Shown in pieces: positions 8,725 through 17,545 of a stretch of 64,000 nucleotides of DNA; the first letter of the stretch is position 1; each line of letters opens with the position of its first letter. The notes beneath the pieces were generated by a model that saw only the letters and a list, made by a program, of their open reading frames with translations, did not search any database and had not been told where the DNA came from. Source of the stretch: Caballeronia ptereochthonis. GTDB taxonomy: Bacteria; Pseudomonadota; Gammaproteobacteria; Burkholderiales; Burkholderiaceae. The translations under genes and the position numbers were made by a program. The stretch covers positions 1-64,000 of the forward strand of contig NZ_FCOB02000033.1 of assembly GCF_001545075.1 (NCBI RefSeq). Direction: 5' to 3'.

Positions 8725-9603
8725 ATGCCCTCGACGATCCGCGCCCTGCTCAAGCCTCACGAACACGACGTCGGCGGCCTCATGGTGCGGCGGGTGCTGC
8801 CCGCGCTCGCCGCGCGCACCGTCGGACCCTTCATTTTTTTCGACCACATCGGTCCCGCAACGCTCGTGCCCGGCAAGGGGCTCGACGTGCGCCCGCATCC
8901 GCATATCGGGCTCGCAACCGTCACCTATCTGTTCGAAGGCGCGATCATGCATCGCGACAGCGTCGGCTCGGTGCAGAAGATCGTCCCGGGCGACGTCAAC
9001 TGGATGACCGCCGGGCGCGGCATCGTCCATTCGGAGCGCACGCCCGATGAGGAGCGCGCGTCCGGCCAGGCGATACACGGCATCCAGACCTGGGTGGCGC
9101 TGCCGGTGGCGAGCGAGGACATCGAGCCCGCGTTCGAGCATCATGCGGCGGCCGCCTTGCCGCAGATCGGGCGTGACGGCGTCACGCTGCGCGTGATCGC
9201 GGGCACGGCGTTCGGCGCCAGGGCCCCGACGCGCACGTTTTCGCCGACGCTCTACGTCGCCGCGCAGTTCGCGGCCGGCGGCGAGATCACGCTCGACACC
9301 GAGCACGAGGAACGCGGCGTCTATCTCGTGAGCGGCGACCTGAGCATCGACGGCGAGCCCCTGCCCGAACAGCAGATGGCCGTGCTCACGTCCGGCGCCG
9401 ACGTGCGGCTGGCGAGCGCGAACGGCGCCGTCGCGATGCTGCTGGGCGGCGCGCCGCTCGACGGCATGCGCTTCATCGAATGGAACTTCGTGTCGAGCTC
9501 GCGCGACAAGATCGAGGCGGCCAAGACCGCGTGGAGCGAGCAGCGCATGGGACACGTGCCCGGCGAAACCGAATTCATTCCGCTGCCGCCGCAGCGCCGC
9601 TAG
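8725..9603 (+). CDS. Pirin family protein
   Basis: Cupin-fold protein of 292 residues with the pirin signature. The metal-binding residues of the N-terminal cupin are visible: His58 and His60 in RPHPHIGL, then His102 and Glu104 in GRGIVHSER. A C-terminal pirin domain follows (about 180-285). Some bacterial pirins have quercetin 2,3-dioxygenase activity or modulate metabolic enzymes; which applies here cannot be told. It is monocistronic, followed by the thioredoxin-like gene 97 bp downstream. Confidence 0.9.
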   Translation: MPSTIRALLKPHEHDVGGLMVRRVLPALAARTVGPFIFFDHIGPATLVPGKGLDVRPHPHIGLATVTYLFEGAIMHRDSVGSVQKIVPGDVNWMTAGRGIVHSERTPDEERASGQAIHGIQTWVALPVASEDIEPAFEHHAAAALPQIGRDGVTLRVIAGTAFGARAPTRTFSPTLYVAAQFAAGGEITLDTEHEERGVYLVSGDLSIDGEPLPEQQMAVLTSGADVRLASANGAVAMLLGGAPLDGMRFIEWNFVSSSRDKIEAAKTAWSEQRMGHVPGETEFIPLPPQRR

Positions 9604-9700
9604 ACCCGCGCCCGAGGCATGCGTCGTGCCTCGGCGCTTGAGAGTTGCGCGGATCGTCCCCATCTCGTTGGGATAGACCGCAAGCATTAGGAGAGAACGC

Positions 9701-10549
9701 ATGGATACGACCCTCGCCACCTTCGAGAACGACGTCATCAACGCGTCGATGCTCGCGCCCGTCCTGGTCGACTTCTGGGCGCCCTGGTGCGGCCCGTGCA
9801 AGACGCTCGGACCGATGCTGGAGAAGCTCGAAGCCGAAGCGGCGGGCAAATGGAAGCTCGTGAAGGTGAACGTCGACGAGAATCAGGAGCTCGCGGCGCA
9901 TTTTCAGGTGCGCAGCATTCCGCACGTGGTCGCGTTCGCGGACGGCCGCCCGATCGATCAGTTCATCGGCGTGCTGCCGGAAGGCCAGTTGCGCGCGTTT
10001 CTCGACCGGCTCGTGCCCGACGGCGCCGAAGCGGAGCGCCGCGCCGCGCAGAACGCGTGGGCCGCGGGCAAGCGCAAGGAGGCGATCGACACGATCAAGG
10101 CCGCGCTCGCGCTCGATCCCGGCTACGACGACGCGCGCCTCGACCTGATCGAATGGCTGCTCGCGGAGCGCCGTTACGACGAAGCGAAGGAAGAGGACAA
10201 GCTCCTGTCGCCGAAGACGACGCAGGGCATCGACGCGCGCTACAACGCGCTGAAGACGGAGCTCGACGCCGCCGATGCCGTCGCCGACCTGCCGCCCGCC
10301 GACGCGCTGATCGAAGCGGTGAACGCGAATCCCGACGACCTCGAGGCGCGCTTCGCGCTCGCCAACCGCCTGATCGCGGGCCGCGATTACGCGGGAGCGC
10401 TGGAGCATCTGCTCGCGATCGTCGTGCGCGACCGCGCCTTCATGGACGACGTCGGCCGCAAGACAATGCTCTCCGTCTTCGAGCTCGCCGCGAATCAGCC
10501 GGATCTCGTGTCGCAATGGCGGCGCAAGCTGAGCGCGGCGATCAACTGA
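9701..10549 (+). CDS. cnoX: Thioredoxin-TPR fusion, CnoX/YbbN-type chaperedoxin
   Basis: 282 residues: an N-terminal thioredoxin domain (1-105) with an intact redox motif WCGPC (Cys30 and Cys33), then a helical TPR-like region (about 115-282). The domain order and length match CnoX (YbbN), a holdase that protects substrates of GroEL and DnaK during bleach or oxidative stress. The E. coli protein lacks a redox-active WCGPC, whereas this one has it, as in the alphaproteobacterial type, so it should also be a disulfide reductase. AGGAGAG at 9690 supports the start. The gene ends at a bidirectional terminator. Confidence 0.88.
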   Translation: MDTTLATFENDVINASMLAPVLVDFWAPWCGPCKTLGPMLEKLEAEAAGKWKLVKVNVDENQELAAHFQVRSIPHVVAFADGRPIDQFIGVLPEGQLRAFLDRLVPDGAEAERRAAQNAWAAGKRKEAIDTIKAALALDPGYDDARLDLIEWLLAERRYDEAKEEDKLLSPKTTQGIDARYNALKTELDAADAVADLPPADALIEAVNANPDDLEARFALANRLIAGRDYAGALEHLLAIVVRDRAFMDDVGRKTMLSVFELAANQPDLVSQWRRKLSAAIN

Positions 10550-10565
10550 TCATCGCTTCAAATGG

Positions 10566-10597
10566 AAACGGCCAGCTTCGACAAGCTGGCCGTTTTG
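10566..10597. terminator. Bidirectional intrinsic terminator between cnoX and tcdA
   Basis: A 13-bp perfect stem (10566-10578 against 10583-10595) with loop CGAC, an A-run on the left and TTTT on the right. It ends transcription of cnoX from the left and tcdA from the right. Confidence 0.88.
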
Positions 10598-10615
10598 CAT
10601 TCTCAACGACGGAAC

Positions 10616-11461
10616 CTAAGCCGCGCGCTTCGCCAGCGCCCTCAGGACATGCGCGGCCGCCGCGAAGCCGAAGCTCGCCGTCACGCACACGCTCGACCCG
10701 AAGCCGGCGCAGTTGAGCCCGACCGGGCCCGAATACCCCGCGCCCGTTTCCAGATGCTCCGCGCCCTCGCTGATATCGCACGCGGGCGCTTCGGGATAGA
10801 TCAGCGGCTCGTCCGAATACACCGCGCTCACCTTGAAGCGCGCCTTCGGCCCGCGCGGAAAGCCGTGCAGCTTGCGCAACTGGCCGCGCACCTTCGAGAG
10901 CAGCGGATCCTGAATGGTCAGCGCGAGATCGTCGATGCGGATGCGCGTCGGGTCGAGCTGCCCGCCCGCGCCGCCGACCGTGATCAGGGCCTGCTTGCGC
11001 GCCACGCACCACGCGATGAGCGCGGTCTTGGTGCGCACGCTGTCGATCGCATCGACGATGTAGTCGAAGCCACCGCCCAAGGTCTCGTCGAAGTTGCCGG
11101 GCTCGACGAAGTCCTCGATCTGCCGCACGTCGCACGCGGGATCGATCAGGCGGATGCGCTCGGCCATCGCCGTGACTTTCGCCTTGCCATAGTTGCCGTC
11201 GAGCGCGTGAATCTGGCGATTCGTGTTGCTTTCGGCGACGTTGTCGAGATCGATCAGCGTCAGCTTGCCGACCGCGCTGCGCGCGAGCGCCTCGGCGACC
11301 CACGAGCCCACACCGCCGATACCGATCACCGCGACATGCGCCTTCTCGAATGCGGCGAGCGCGGGTGCGCCATACAGACGCGCGATGCCGCCGAAGCGGC
11401 GCTCGCGATCGGCGGCTTCGTCGGCGGGATGCGTGATGGCGGTGTCGGATGAGACGTTCAT
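10616..11461 (-). CDS. tcdA: tRNA threonylcarbamoyladenosine dehydratase TcdA
   Basis: E1-like (ThiF/MoeB fold) ATP-dependent enzyme that cyclises t6A to ct6A at position 37 of tRNA. It has 281 residues from MNVSSD. The nucleotide-binding motif GIGGVGSW (about 47-54) is followed by LIDLDNVAESNTNRQIHA and the CDVRQIEDF strand. GAGGQLDPTRI and GPVGLNCAGFGSS match TcdA (YgdL/CsdL) rather than ThiF, and no ubiquitin-like partner is nearby. The open frame continues 26 codons upstream, but those codons lack family character. It acts on the product of TsaE and partners, also encoded in this window. Confidence 0.9.
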   Translation of the reverse strand: MNVSSDTAITHPADEAADRERRFGGIARLYGAPALAAFEKAHVAVIGIGGVGSWVAEALARSAVGKLTLIDLDNVAESNTNRQIHALDGNYGKAKVTAMAERIRLIDPACDVRQIEDFVEPGNFDETLGGGFDYIVDAIDSVRTKTALIAWCVARKQALITVGGAGGQLDPTRIRIDDLALTIQDPLLSKVRGQLRKLHGFPRGPKARFKVSAVYSDEPLIYPEAPACDISEGAEHLETGAGYSGPVGLNCAGFGSSVCVTASFGFAAAAHVLRALAKRAA

Positions 11462-11745
11462 GTCGTGGGAGGTGCAAGCGTGGAGCGTTGAAAGCAAACT
11501 GGAAACCCGGAAAACGCGACAGGCCTTGTGCTGCGTCAATCAACGCTTACAAGCGGCTGTCGGTGTTGCAAACCTGGCTGTCCGATCATGCAAAATGCGG
11601 CCGAATTGCGTATTCTGCCTTATCGGAACCCCAGACGTGATAGCCGGCGCCCGTTGGCGCACCTGCTCGCGGAGCGTCTTCGGGTAATCAGGGCAAGATC
11701 GTTTCACCTTGGCTATACTGTCGCCACTGTAGCGCTTGCATAAAA

Positions 11746-12387
11746 ATGACGACCCTCGCAGACCTTCGCAAAAATTATTCGCGCGGCGCTCTGGACGCCG
11801 CGGACGTCGATCCGAACCCGGTGCGTCAATTCGAGACCTGGTTCGCTCAAGCGGTCGATGCCAGGCTGCCCGAACCGAACGCCATGACCCTTGCGACCGT
11901 CGATACGCAGGGGCGTCCATCCGCCCGCATCGTGCTCATCAAGGGCGTCGACGAGCGCGGATTCGTTTTCTTTACCAACTACGAAAGCCGCAAGGGCCGC
12001 GAACTGGCCGCCAATTCCGCGGCGAGCCTGCTGTTCCATTGGATCGAGCTCGAGCGCCAGGTGCGCATCGAGGGCCGCGCCGAAAAGACGAGCGCCGAGG
12101 AAAGCGACGCGTATTACGCATCGCGTCCGCTCGGCTCGCGCATCGGCGCGTGGGCGTCGGATCAGAGCCAGCCGCTCGAAAGCCGTGAGGCGCTGGAAGC
12201 GCGCGAGCGCGAGATGATCGCCAGATACGGCGACGCGCCGCCACGCCCACCGCACTGGGGCGGCTATCGCGTCGTGCCCGATACCATCGAATTCTGGCAG
12301 GGACGCCCCTCGCGACTGCACGACCGCATCGTCTATACGCGTGAAAGCGCGGACGGTCCGTGGCGCATCGCGAGGCTCGCGCCGTAA
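11746..12387 (+). CDS. pdxH: Pyridoxamine 5'-phosphate oxidase PdxH
   Basis: FMN-dependent oxidase that makes pyridoxal 5'-phosphate from PNP or PMP. The 213-residue length matches the family. Visible signatures are the N-terminal [20 protein letters not shown], the FMN-binding [24 protein letters not shown] (about 63-86), and the C-terminal [20 protein letters not shown]. The upstream gap of about 280 bp to divergent tcdA contains a TATACT element at 11714-11719 but no convincing -35. PdxA of the same cofactor pathway is also encoded in this window (44.7 kb). Confidence 0.95.
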   Translation: MTTLADLRKNYSRGALDAADVDPNPVRQFETWFAQAVDARLPEPNAMTLATVDTQGRPSARIVLIKGVDERGFVFFTNYESRKGRELAANSAASLLFHWIELERQVRIEGRAEKTSAEESDAYYASRPLGSRIGAWASDQSQPLESREALEAREREMIARYGDAPPRPPHWGGYRVVPDTIEFWQGRPSRLHDRIVYTRESADGPWRIARLAP

Positions 12388-12486
12388 GCCGGGCGCGCGC
12401 GTCACGGCAAAGCGACGAAGCGGCAAGCAGCACGAACATGGAGGCGCAAGCCTTCCCTTGATTTCATCTAGCACGGAGAAACAAGC

Positions 12487-13701
12487 ATGTTCTGGGAGAA
12501 GAAGCTGACGCAGTGGGTTGAGGAAGTGCGCGACCGGGCCAATCTGCCCGCGCGACTCGTGCTGTGGGACGGACAGCAGCACGATTTCGGCCAGTTCGCG
12601 GCCCCTCAGGTGACGCTGCACGTGAAGAGCGCGACCGCGCTGCCCTATCTGCTCGAACCGAGCCTCGACAATCTCGGCGAAGCCTACGTGAAGGGCAAGA
12701 TCGACATCGAGGGCAAGCTCAGCGACATCATCAACATCGGCTATTCGCTCGCCAAGAGCACGGTGACGAGCGCAAGCAAGCTCGCCCGCGTGCGCCGCTA
12801 CTTCAATCACTCGAAGGCGTCGGACAAGAAAGCCATTCAGTACCACTATGACGTGTCGAACGAGTTCTATCAGCTCTGGCTCGACAAGAACATGGTGTAC
12901 TCCTGCGCATATTTCGAGAACGGCGACGAGGACCTCGACACCGCGCAACTCAAGAAGATCGACCACATCCTCACCAAGATCCAGGTGCGGCCGGGCCATC
13001 GCCTGCTCGACATCGGCTGCGGCTGGGGCGCCCTCGTGATCCGCGCGGCGCAGAAGTTCGGTGCGAAGTGCGTCGGCGTGACACTCTCCGAAAACCAGTT
13101 CAAGCTCGCGACCGAGCGCGTGAAGGCAGCCGGCCTCGAAGATCAGATCGAGATCCGCCTGCAGGACTATCGCGACATTCCGGGGCAGTTCGACCGCATC
13201 ACGAGCGTCGGCATGTTCGAGCACGTCGGGCGCAAGAATCTGCCGGAGTACTTTGCAAAGATCCGCGATCTGCTCGTCGATGACGGCGTCGCGATGAATC
13301 ACGGCATCACCTCGTCGGATGCCGACAGCGGCGAGACCTCGTTCGGCGGTGGCGAGTTCATCGACAAGTACGTGTTCCCGGACGGCGAGCTGCCGCACAT
13401 CAGCCTCGCGCTCGAAAGCATGCAGCGCGGCGGGCTGGAGGCGATCGACGTCGAGAGCCTGCGCCGTCATTACGCGCATACGCTCGACGTCTGGGCCGAC
13501 AAGTTCGAAGAGCACGCCGAGGAAGCGAAGAAGCTCGTCGACGACGAGCACTTCCGCATCTGGCGCGTGTATCTGGCGGGCTGCGCGTACGCGTTCGAGA
13601 ACGACGACGTGTCGATCTATCAGGTGATCTGCCGCAAGGCGGGACGCAGCGCGAAAACGCTGCCGTGGTCGCGGCGGTATATCTACGAGAAGGCGCTCTG
13701 A
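12487..13701 (+). CDS. cfa: Cyclopropane-fatty-acyl-phospholipid synthase
   Basis: SAM-dependent methyltransferase that adds a methylene bridge to unsaturated phospholipid acyl chains, a stationary-phase and acid-stress response. It has 404 residues. The SAM motif LLDIGCGWGALVIRA begins near residue 173. QYHYDVSNEFYQLWLD and MVYSCAYF (about 118-143) bind lipid and active-site bicarbonate in the family, and the C-terminal ALSFE-like region ends in WSRRYIYEKAL. ACGGAGAAACAAGC precedes the ATG. Another CFA-like methyltransferase function is possible but less likely. Confidence 0.92.
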   Translation: MFWEKKLTQWVEEVRDRANLPARLVLWDGQQHDFGQFAAPQVTLHVKSATALPYLLEPSLDNLGEAYVKGKIDIEGKLSDIINIGYSLAKSTVTSASKLARVRRYFNHSKASDKKAIQYHYDVSNEFYQLWLDKNMVYSCAYFENGDEDLDTAQLKKIDHILTKIQVRPGHRLLDIGCGWGALVIRAAQKFGAKCVGVTLSENQFKLATERVKAAGLEDQIEIRLQDYRDIPGQFDRITSVGMFEHVGRKNLPEYFAKIRDLLVDDGVAMNHGITSSDADSGETSFGGGEFIDKYVFPDGELPHISLALESMQRGGLEAIDVESLRRHYAHTLDVWADKFEEHAEEAKKLVDDEHFRIWRVYLAGCAYAFENDDVSIYQVICRKAGRSAKTLPWSRRYIYEKAL

Positions 13702-13769
13702 GCGATAGATTGATCGGCAGGCAATCAAGCGCGGCGCTCAGAGCGTCGCCGCGCCTGACTTGTAACGGA

Positions 13770-14201
13770 CTACTCCGGCAAAAACTCGCTATCCATGATC
13801 TGCTCCATGGACCATGGGCAGATCTCCGGGAATGTTTCCAGACCAGTTTCGTTCGAGGCGGCTACGACCGCTTTCTCCCACACGAAACCGAGCCAATCCG
13901 AATCGCTGAATTTGCCTCGCAGGCTCGGCGCCTCGTCCAGCACATAAGCCACGTCCTTACGCTGCACCGCTATCGTGCGTCTCCAGCTGTTGCCGCGCCT
14001 TGCCGGCTGGTATTGCCACTTGAGCAAATGCGCCAGCAACACCGTCAGACGGCTCACCAACTCCCGCTGTTCGCTCTTGCCCACGTCCTCGATCTCCTCC
14101 GCGATATGCTCGATGTCTATTGCCGAGAGTTGCCCCGAGCGCAGCAACGCCACCTGCTCCTTCGCCCAGAGGACCACGTCCTGTTCGTAGCGCGTTCCCA
14201 T
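13770..14201 (-). CDS. DUF29 domain-containing protein
   Basis: 143 residues with the DUF29 signature: the N-terminal TRYEQDVVLWAKEQVALLRSGQLSAIDIEHIAEEIEDVG, then LVSRLTVLLAHLLKWQYQP and SWRRTIAVQRKDV. The family is all-helical, of unknown function, abundant in cyanobacteria and scattered in proteobacteria. The gene stands alone between cfa and the DUF72 gene. By eye its composition is less GC-biased at third positions than its neighbours, which hints at horizontal acquisition. A longer open frame upstream (to 14609) is shadow coding of the DUF72 gene. Confidence 0.85.
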   Translation of the reverse strand: MGTRYEQDVVLWAKEQVALLRSGQLSAIDIEHIAEEIEDVGKSEQRELVSRLTVLLAHLLKWQYQPARRGNSWRRTIAVQRKDVAYVLDEAPSLRGKFSDSDWLGFVWEKAVVAASNETGLETFPEICPWSMEQIMDSEFLPE

Positions 14202-14329
14202 TGCACACTCCTGTCTGACCCGGAAGCCCCTGTCCGGACACCTGGTTATTCTATCCGCTACACTGCAGCTTCTTCCGGGCGTCGTCGTCCATAGTCGTAT
14301 CGATTCCTCTGAATTTCTGCTTGCCCTTG

Positions 14330-15487
14330 ATGCACACTTGCAACCGTGTGGCCTTCGAATCCGTGAAGACCTCGTCCGAGGCGCATGACGCCACGCAATC
14401 GCGGAACGAAGCTCACGCCGAGCCGGAAGAGCAGTTCGATCTTTTCGGCGAGCCCGCGCCTGCTTCGACCGATGACGCGAAGCCCGTTCCCGCCGCAAAG
14501 CCCCCGAAGCAACCCCGACCTCGCGGCGTGCTGCCCGCGCCCTTGCAACCCGAACTCGAAGCCATCGCGAAGCGTCTGCCCGGCACGATCCACCTCGGCA
14601 CATCGACATGGTCGTTTCCCGGCTGGCGCGGCATCGTCTACGGCGACGATTACTCGAACGCCAAGCTCTCCCGCGACGGGCTCACCGCCTACGGCGCGCA
14701 TTCGCTTCTGCGCAGCGTGTCGATCGACCGCTCGTTCTACGCGCCGCTCTCGCTCGCGGAATACGCGCGTTACGCGTCGCAGGTGCCGGACCATTTCCGC
14801 TTCATCGTCAAGGCGCCCGCCTCGGTCACCGATGCCTTCGTGCGCGGTGAGCACGGTGCGCCGGACGCCGAAAATCCCGCATTCCTGAACGCGCAGATCG
14901 CCATCGACGAGTTCGTCACGCCTTGCATCGGCGGACTAGGCGCGAAAGCCGGCGCGCTCGTGTTCCAGTTCTCGCCGCTGCCCGATGCGATGATCGTCGA
15001 GCCGGCGCGCTTCATCGAGCGCCTGTCCGCGTTCCTGAACGCGCTGCCGCCGCTCGAAGGCGACGCGTGCTACGCGGTCGAGATACGCGACGCGGTGATG
15101 CTCACGCCGCGCTTCATCCGCGCGCTGCGCGAAGCGAACGTGCGTTACTGCATCGGCGTGCACGCGCGCATGCCGGACGTGCGCCGGCAGGCGAAGGCGC
15201 TCGCATTGCTGGATGAAGAAGAAATGGGACCGCTCGTCGTGCGCTGGAGCCTGCAAAGCGGCTTTCGCTACGAACAGGCGAAAGCGAAGTACGAGCCGTT
15301 CGACAAGATCGTCGACGAGGACCGCGAGACGCGCGAAGCGCTCGCCGAACTGGCCGCGCGTTATGCGATCGCGGGCCAGCCGGTGGTGATCGCGGTGAAC
15401 AACAAGGCGGAAGGCTCCGCGCCGCTCACGTGCTTCGAGCTCGCGCGCGGCATCGCGGAGGAATGCGAGCGCGCGCGGCGCGGCTAG
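14330..15487 (+). CDS. DUF72 domain-containing protein (YecE-like TIM barrel)
   Basis: About 385 residues. After a charged, probably disordered N-terminal segment (about 1-75, Glu/Pro/Lys rich) comes a TIM-barrel DUF72 domain: HLGTSTWSFPGWRGIVYG, the SLLRSVSIDRSFYAPLS strand, FRFIVKAPASVTDAF, and the VVIAVNNKAEGSAPLT end. Function is unknown. The start is uncertain: ATG at 14330 is weakly placed, with GTG codons at 14345 and 14363 as alternatives, and no strong ribosome site is visible. It runs convergent with msrA. Confidence 0.82.
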   Translation: MHTCNRVAFESVKTSSEAHDATQSRNEAHAEPEEQFDLFGEPAPASTDDAKPVPAAKPPKQPRPRGVLPAPLQPELEAIAKRLPGTIHLGTSTWSFPGWRGIVYGDDYSNAKLSRDGLTAYGAHSLLRSVSIDRSFYAPLSLAEYARYASQVPDHFRFIVKAPASVTDAFVRGEHGAPDAENPAFLNAQIAIDEFVTPCIGGLGAKAGALVFQFSPLPDAMIVEPARFIERLSAFLNALPPLEGDACYAVEIRDAVMLTPRFIRALREANVRYCIGVHARMPDVRRQAKALALLDEEEMGPLVVRWSLQSGFRYEQAKAKYEPFDKIVDEDRETREALAELAARYAIAGQPVVIAVNNKAEGSAPLTCFELARGIAEECERARRG

Positions 15488-15493
15488 AACGGC

Positions 15494-15516
15494 CTGAAGG
15501 CGCGTCAGGCCTTCAG
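15494..15516. terminator. Hairpin between convergent DUF72 and msrA genes
   Basis: CTGAAGGC (15494-15501) pairs with GCCTTCAG (15509-15516) across a 7-nt loop. It straddles the msrA stop and lies 6 bp past the DUF72 stop. There is no T-run, so a terminator role is only tentative. Confidence 0.4.
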
Positions 15517-16065
15517 CCGATGCACGAACTTCTTGCGGAACTTCGCGACCTTCGGACCCACGACCGCCGCGCAATAGCCCTGGTTCGGATGCTGCGCGAA
15601 GTAGTTCTGGTGATACGCCTCGGCGGGATAGTAGTCGCCGGCGAGCGGCGTGACTTCGGTGACGATCTTGCCGCCGTAGACGTCCTCGCGCTGCAATTCG
15701 TCGATGACTTCGAGCGCGGTCTTACGCTGCTCGTCCGAATGCGTGAACACGACCGAGCGATACTGCGTGCCGACGTCGTTACCCTGCCGGTTGAGCTGAG
15801 TCGGATCGTGCGTCGCAAAGAAAATCTCGAGAATCTCGCGATAGCCGATGACGGACGGATCGAACACGACCTTCACCACTTCCGCGTGGCCGGTGTCGCC
15901 TTCGCACACCTGCTCGTATGACGGATTCAACACCTTGCCGCCCGCATAGCCGGATTCGACCGACTCCACGCCCTGCACTGCGAGAAACACGGCCTCGGTG
16001 CACCAGAAACAGCCGCCGCCGAGCGTTGCGGTCTCAAGTCTGGCCTGCTCGTTCTGCTGGGTCAT
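15505..16065 (-). CDS. msrA: Peptide methionine sulfoxide reductase MsrA
   Basis: Reduces the S-epimer of methionine sulfoxide in proteins, repairing oxidative damage in the cytoplasm. It has 186 residues. The catalytic motif GGCFWCTEAVF carries Cys19; ESGYAGG and GHAEVVKVVFDP follow. The C-terminal QNYFAQHPNQGYCAAVVGPKV contains the resolving cysteine. The ATG at 16065 is preceded by GAGGAG at a good distance. Confidence 0.95.
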   Translation of the reverse strand: MTQQNEQARLETATLGGGCFWCTEAVFLAVQGVESVESGYAGGKVLNPSYEQVCEGDTGHAEVVKVVFDPSVIGYREILEIFFATHDPTQLNRQGNDVGTQYRSVVFTHSDEQRKTALEVIDELQREDVYGGKIVTEVTPLAGDYYPAEAYHQNYFAQHPNQGYCAAVVGPKVAKFRKKFVHRLKA

Positions 16066-16390
16066 GCGCAACTCCTCATCAAGTGCCTGCGGCCATGCCG
16101 CGGATCATGCATATGGATGCGCCCGGCCCGTTCTTCAATCTCCGCCGATGCGGGCGCGACGAGTCGAGCTTACTGGGTTTCGCGAAACCGCGCCGGAGCC
16201 CCTGAACCGCCAAAGCCGCGGGCTGGCTACTGTGATTTGGCGCCTGACGGCAGCCGGTTCCGATAGAATCGAAACAAATCTCCAGCTTTTACATGACTTC
16301 TGAAAAGGTCCTTCCGACTGAAGCGCGACGCGCGGCCGGCTCGGTAGCACACGACACATTCGACCGCCCATTTGCCTGCTCATCTGCCAA
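16066..16390. other. Intergenic region between divergent msrA and flavin reductase genes
   Basis: 325 bp with no convincing gene. The right half contains a GATAGAATCG element (16262-16270) that resembles a -10 box for the flavin reductase gene, but no -35 at proper spacing. No structured RNA or repeat was recognised. Confidence 0.5.
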
Positions 16391-16903
16391 ATGACACGCG
16401 CCAAAACCCCGAATTTCGATCCGTTAGAGTTTCGCGCCGCGCTCGGCCAGTTCGCGACCGGCGTCACGGTCATCACGACGCGCACCGCTTCCGGTCAGCC
16501 GATCGGCATCACCGCGAGTTCGTTCAACTCGGTTTCGCTCGATCCGCCGCTCGTGCTGTGGAGCCTCGCGACGAAATCGGCGTCGATGCCGGTTTTCCGC
16601 GCCAACAGCCACTATGTGGTGAACGTGCTCGCGGCGTCGCAGCTCGATCTGTGCCGCCGCTTCGCGACCATCAAGGGCGACCGCTTTGCGGGCGTCTCGC
16701 ACGCGGCAGGCGACACCGGCATGCCGGTGCTGGACGGCGCGCTCGCGTGGTTCGAATGCCACAACCGCAGTCGCTACGACGAGGGCGATCACGTGATCTT
16801 CGTCGGCGAGGTGGAGCGTTGCGGCGTGCGCGAGGGCGCGGGACCGATCGCGCCGCTCGTCTTTCAGGCGGGCGGCTTCCATACGCTGGGGCCGCTGGAA
16901 TGA
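16391..16903 (+). CDS. Flavin reductase family protein (HpaC/DIM6-like)
   Basis: 170 residues forming one FMN-binding split-barrel flavin_reduct domain (about 12-165). The signature GQFATGVTVITTR and PIGITASSFNSVSLDPPLVLWSL, plus HYVVNVLAASQLDLCRRFA, define the family. Such enzymes supply reduced flavin to two-component monooxygenases or act as stand-alone NAD(P)H:flavin oxidoreductases. No partner monooxygenase lies nearby. The neighbouring gene is the convergent AsnC regulator, 4 bp away. Confidence 0.88.
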   Translation: MTRAKTPNFDPLEFRAALGQFATGVTVITTRTASGQPIGITASSFNSVSLDPPLVLWSLATKSASMPVFRANSHYVVNVLAASQLDLCRRFATIKGDRFAGVSHAAGDTGMPVLDGALAWFECHNRSRYDEGDHVIFVGEVERCGVREGAGPIAPLVFQAGGFHTLGPLE

Positions 16904-16907
16904 TCAC

Positions 16908-17411
16908 TCAGGGCGTGTGGACACGCCCTGGTTGCTCGATCAGCGCGACCGGCACACCCGCATCGTCCTTCATCGTCTGAAGCACGATGTTCGAGCGGAT
17001 GTCGATCACGCCGGGCGCCTTGTACAGCTTCGAGAGAATGAAATCGGAATAGTGCTTGAGGTTGTGCGCGAGCACCCGCAGCACATAATGCGTGTCGCCG
17101 GTGACGACGAACGCGCCGACCACTTCCGGCCATTCGCGCACGGCCGCCGCGAATTTCTCGTGCCAGTTTTCCTGGTCGTTGCGCATCGAGACGTGGACGA
17201 ACGCCTCCAGTTCGATGCCGAGCCGCTCACGGTCGAGGCACGCGCGATAGCTCGCGATCACCCCTTCCTCCTCCAGCAGCCGCATTCGGCGCAGACACGC
17301 CGACGGCGAGAGCGAGATGCGCTCCGCCAGGTCCAGGTTACTGATCCGTCCATCTTCCTGCAGTACCGCCAGAATTCGGCAATCCGTTGCATCGAGCGTG
17401 AAGCCGGTCAT
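16908..17411 (-). CDS. Lrp/AsnC family regulator, probably KynR
   Basis: 167 residues: an N-terminal AsnC helix-turn-helix (about 5-60; LDATDCRILAVLQEDGRISNLDLAERISLSPSACLRRM) and a C-terminal RAM/AsnC ligand domain. It is divergent from kynBUA across a 134-bp gap, the placement of KynR, the kynurenine-responsive activator of this operon in Pseudomonas and Burkholderia relatives. The regulator identity is inferred from context; the family is certain. Only 4 bp separate its stop from the convergent flavin reductase gene. Confidence 0.9.
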   Translation of the reverse strand: MTGFTLDATDCRILAVLQEDGRISNLDLAERISLSPSACLRRMRLLEEEGVIASYRACLDRERLGIELEAFVHVSMRNDQENWHEKFAAAVREWPEVVGAFVVTGDTHYVLRVLAHNLKHYSDFILSKLYKAPGVIDIRSNIVLQTMKDDAGVPVALIEQPGRVHTP

Positions 17412-17545
17412 TTTTGAGTCCCCTGTGCCCGTTTCATCGAATTATGTTCTAAGCGAGACACTTTTGGGTGGTTATTTTGCAAGCACCTTTCGAGATAACG
17501 CGACTATGATTTGACGCATCTCCACGCTTTCTGCTAGGGCGCGTC

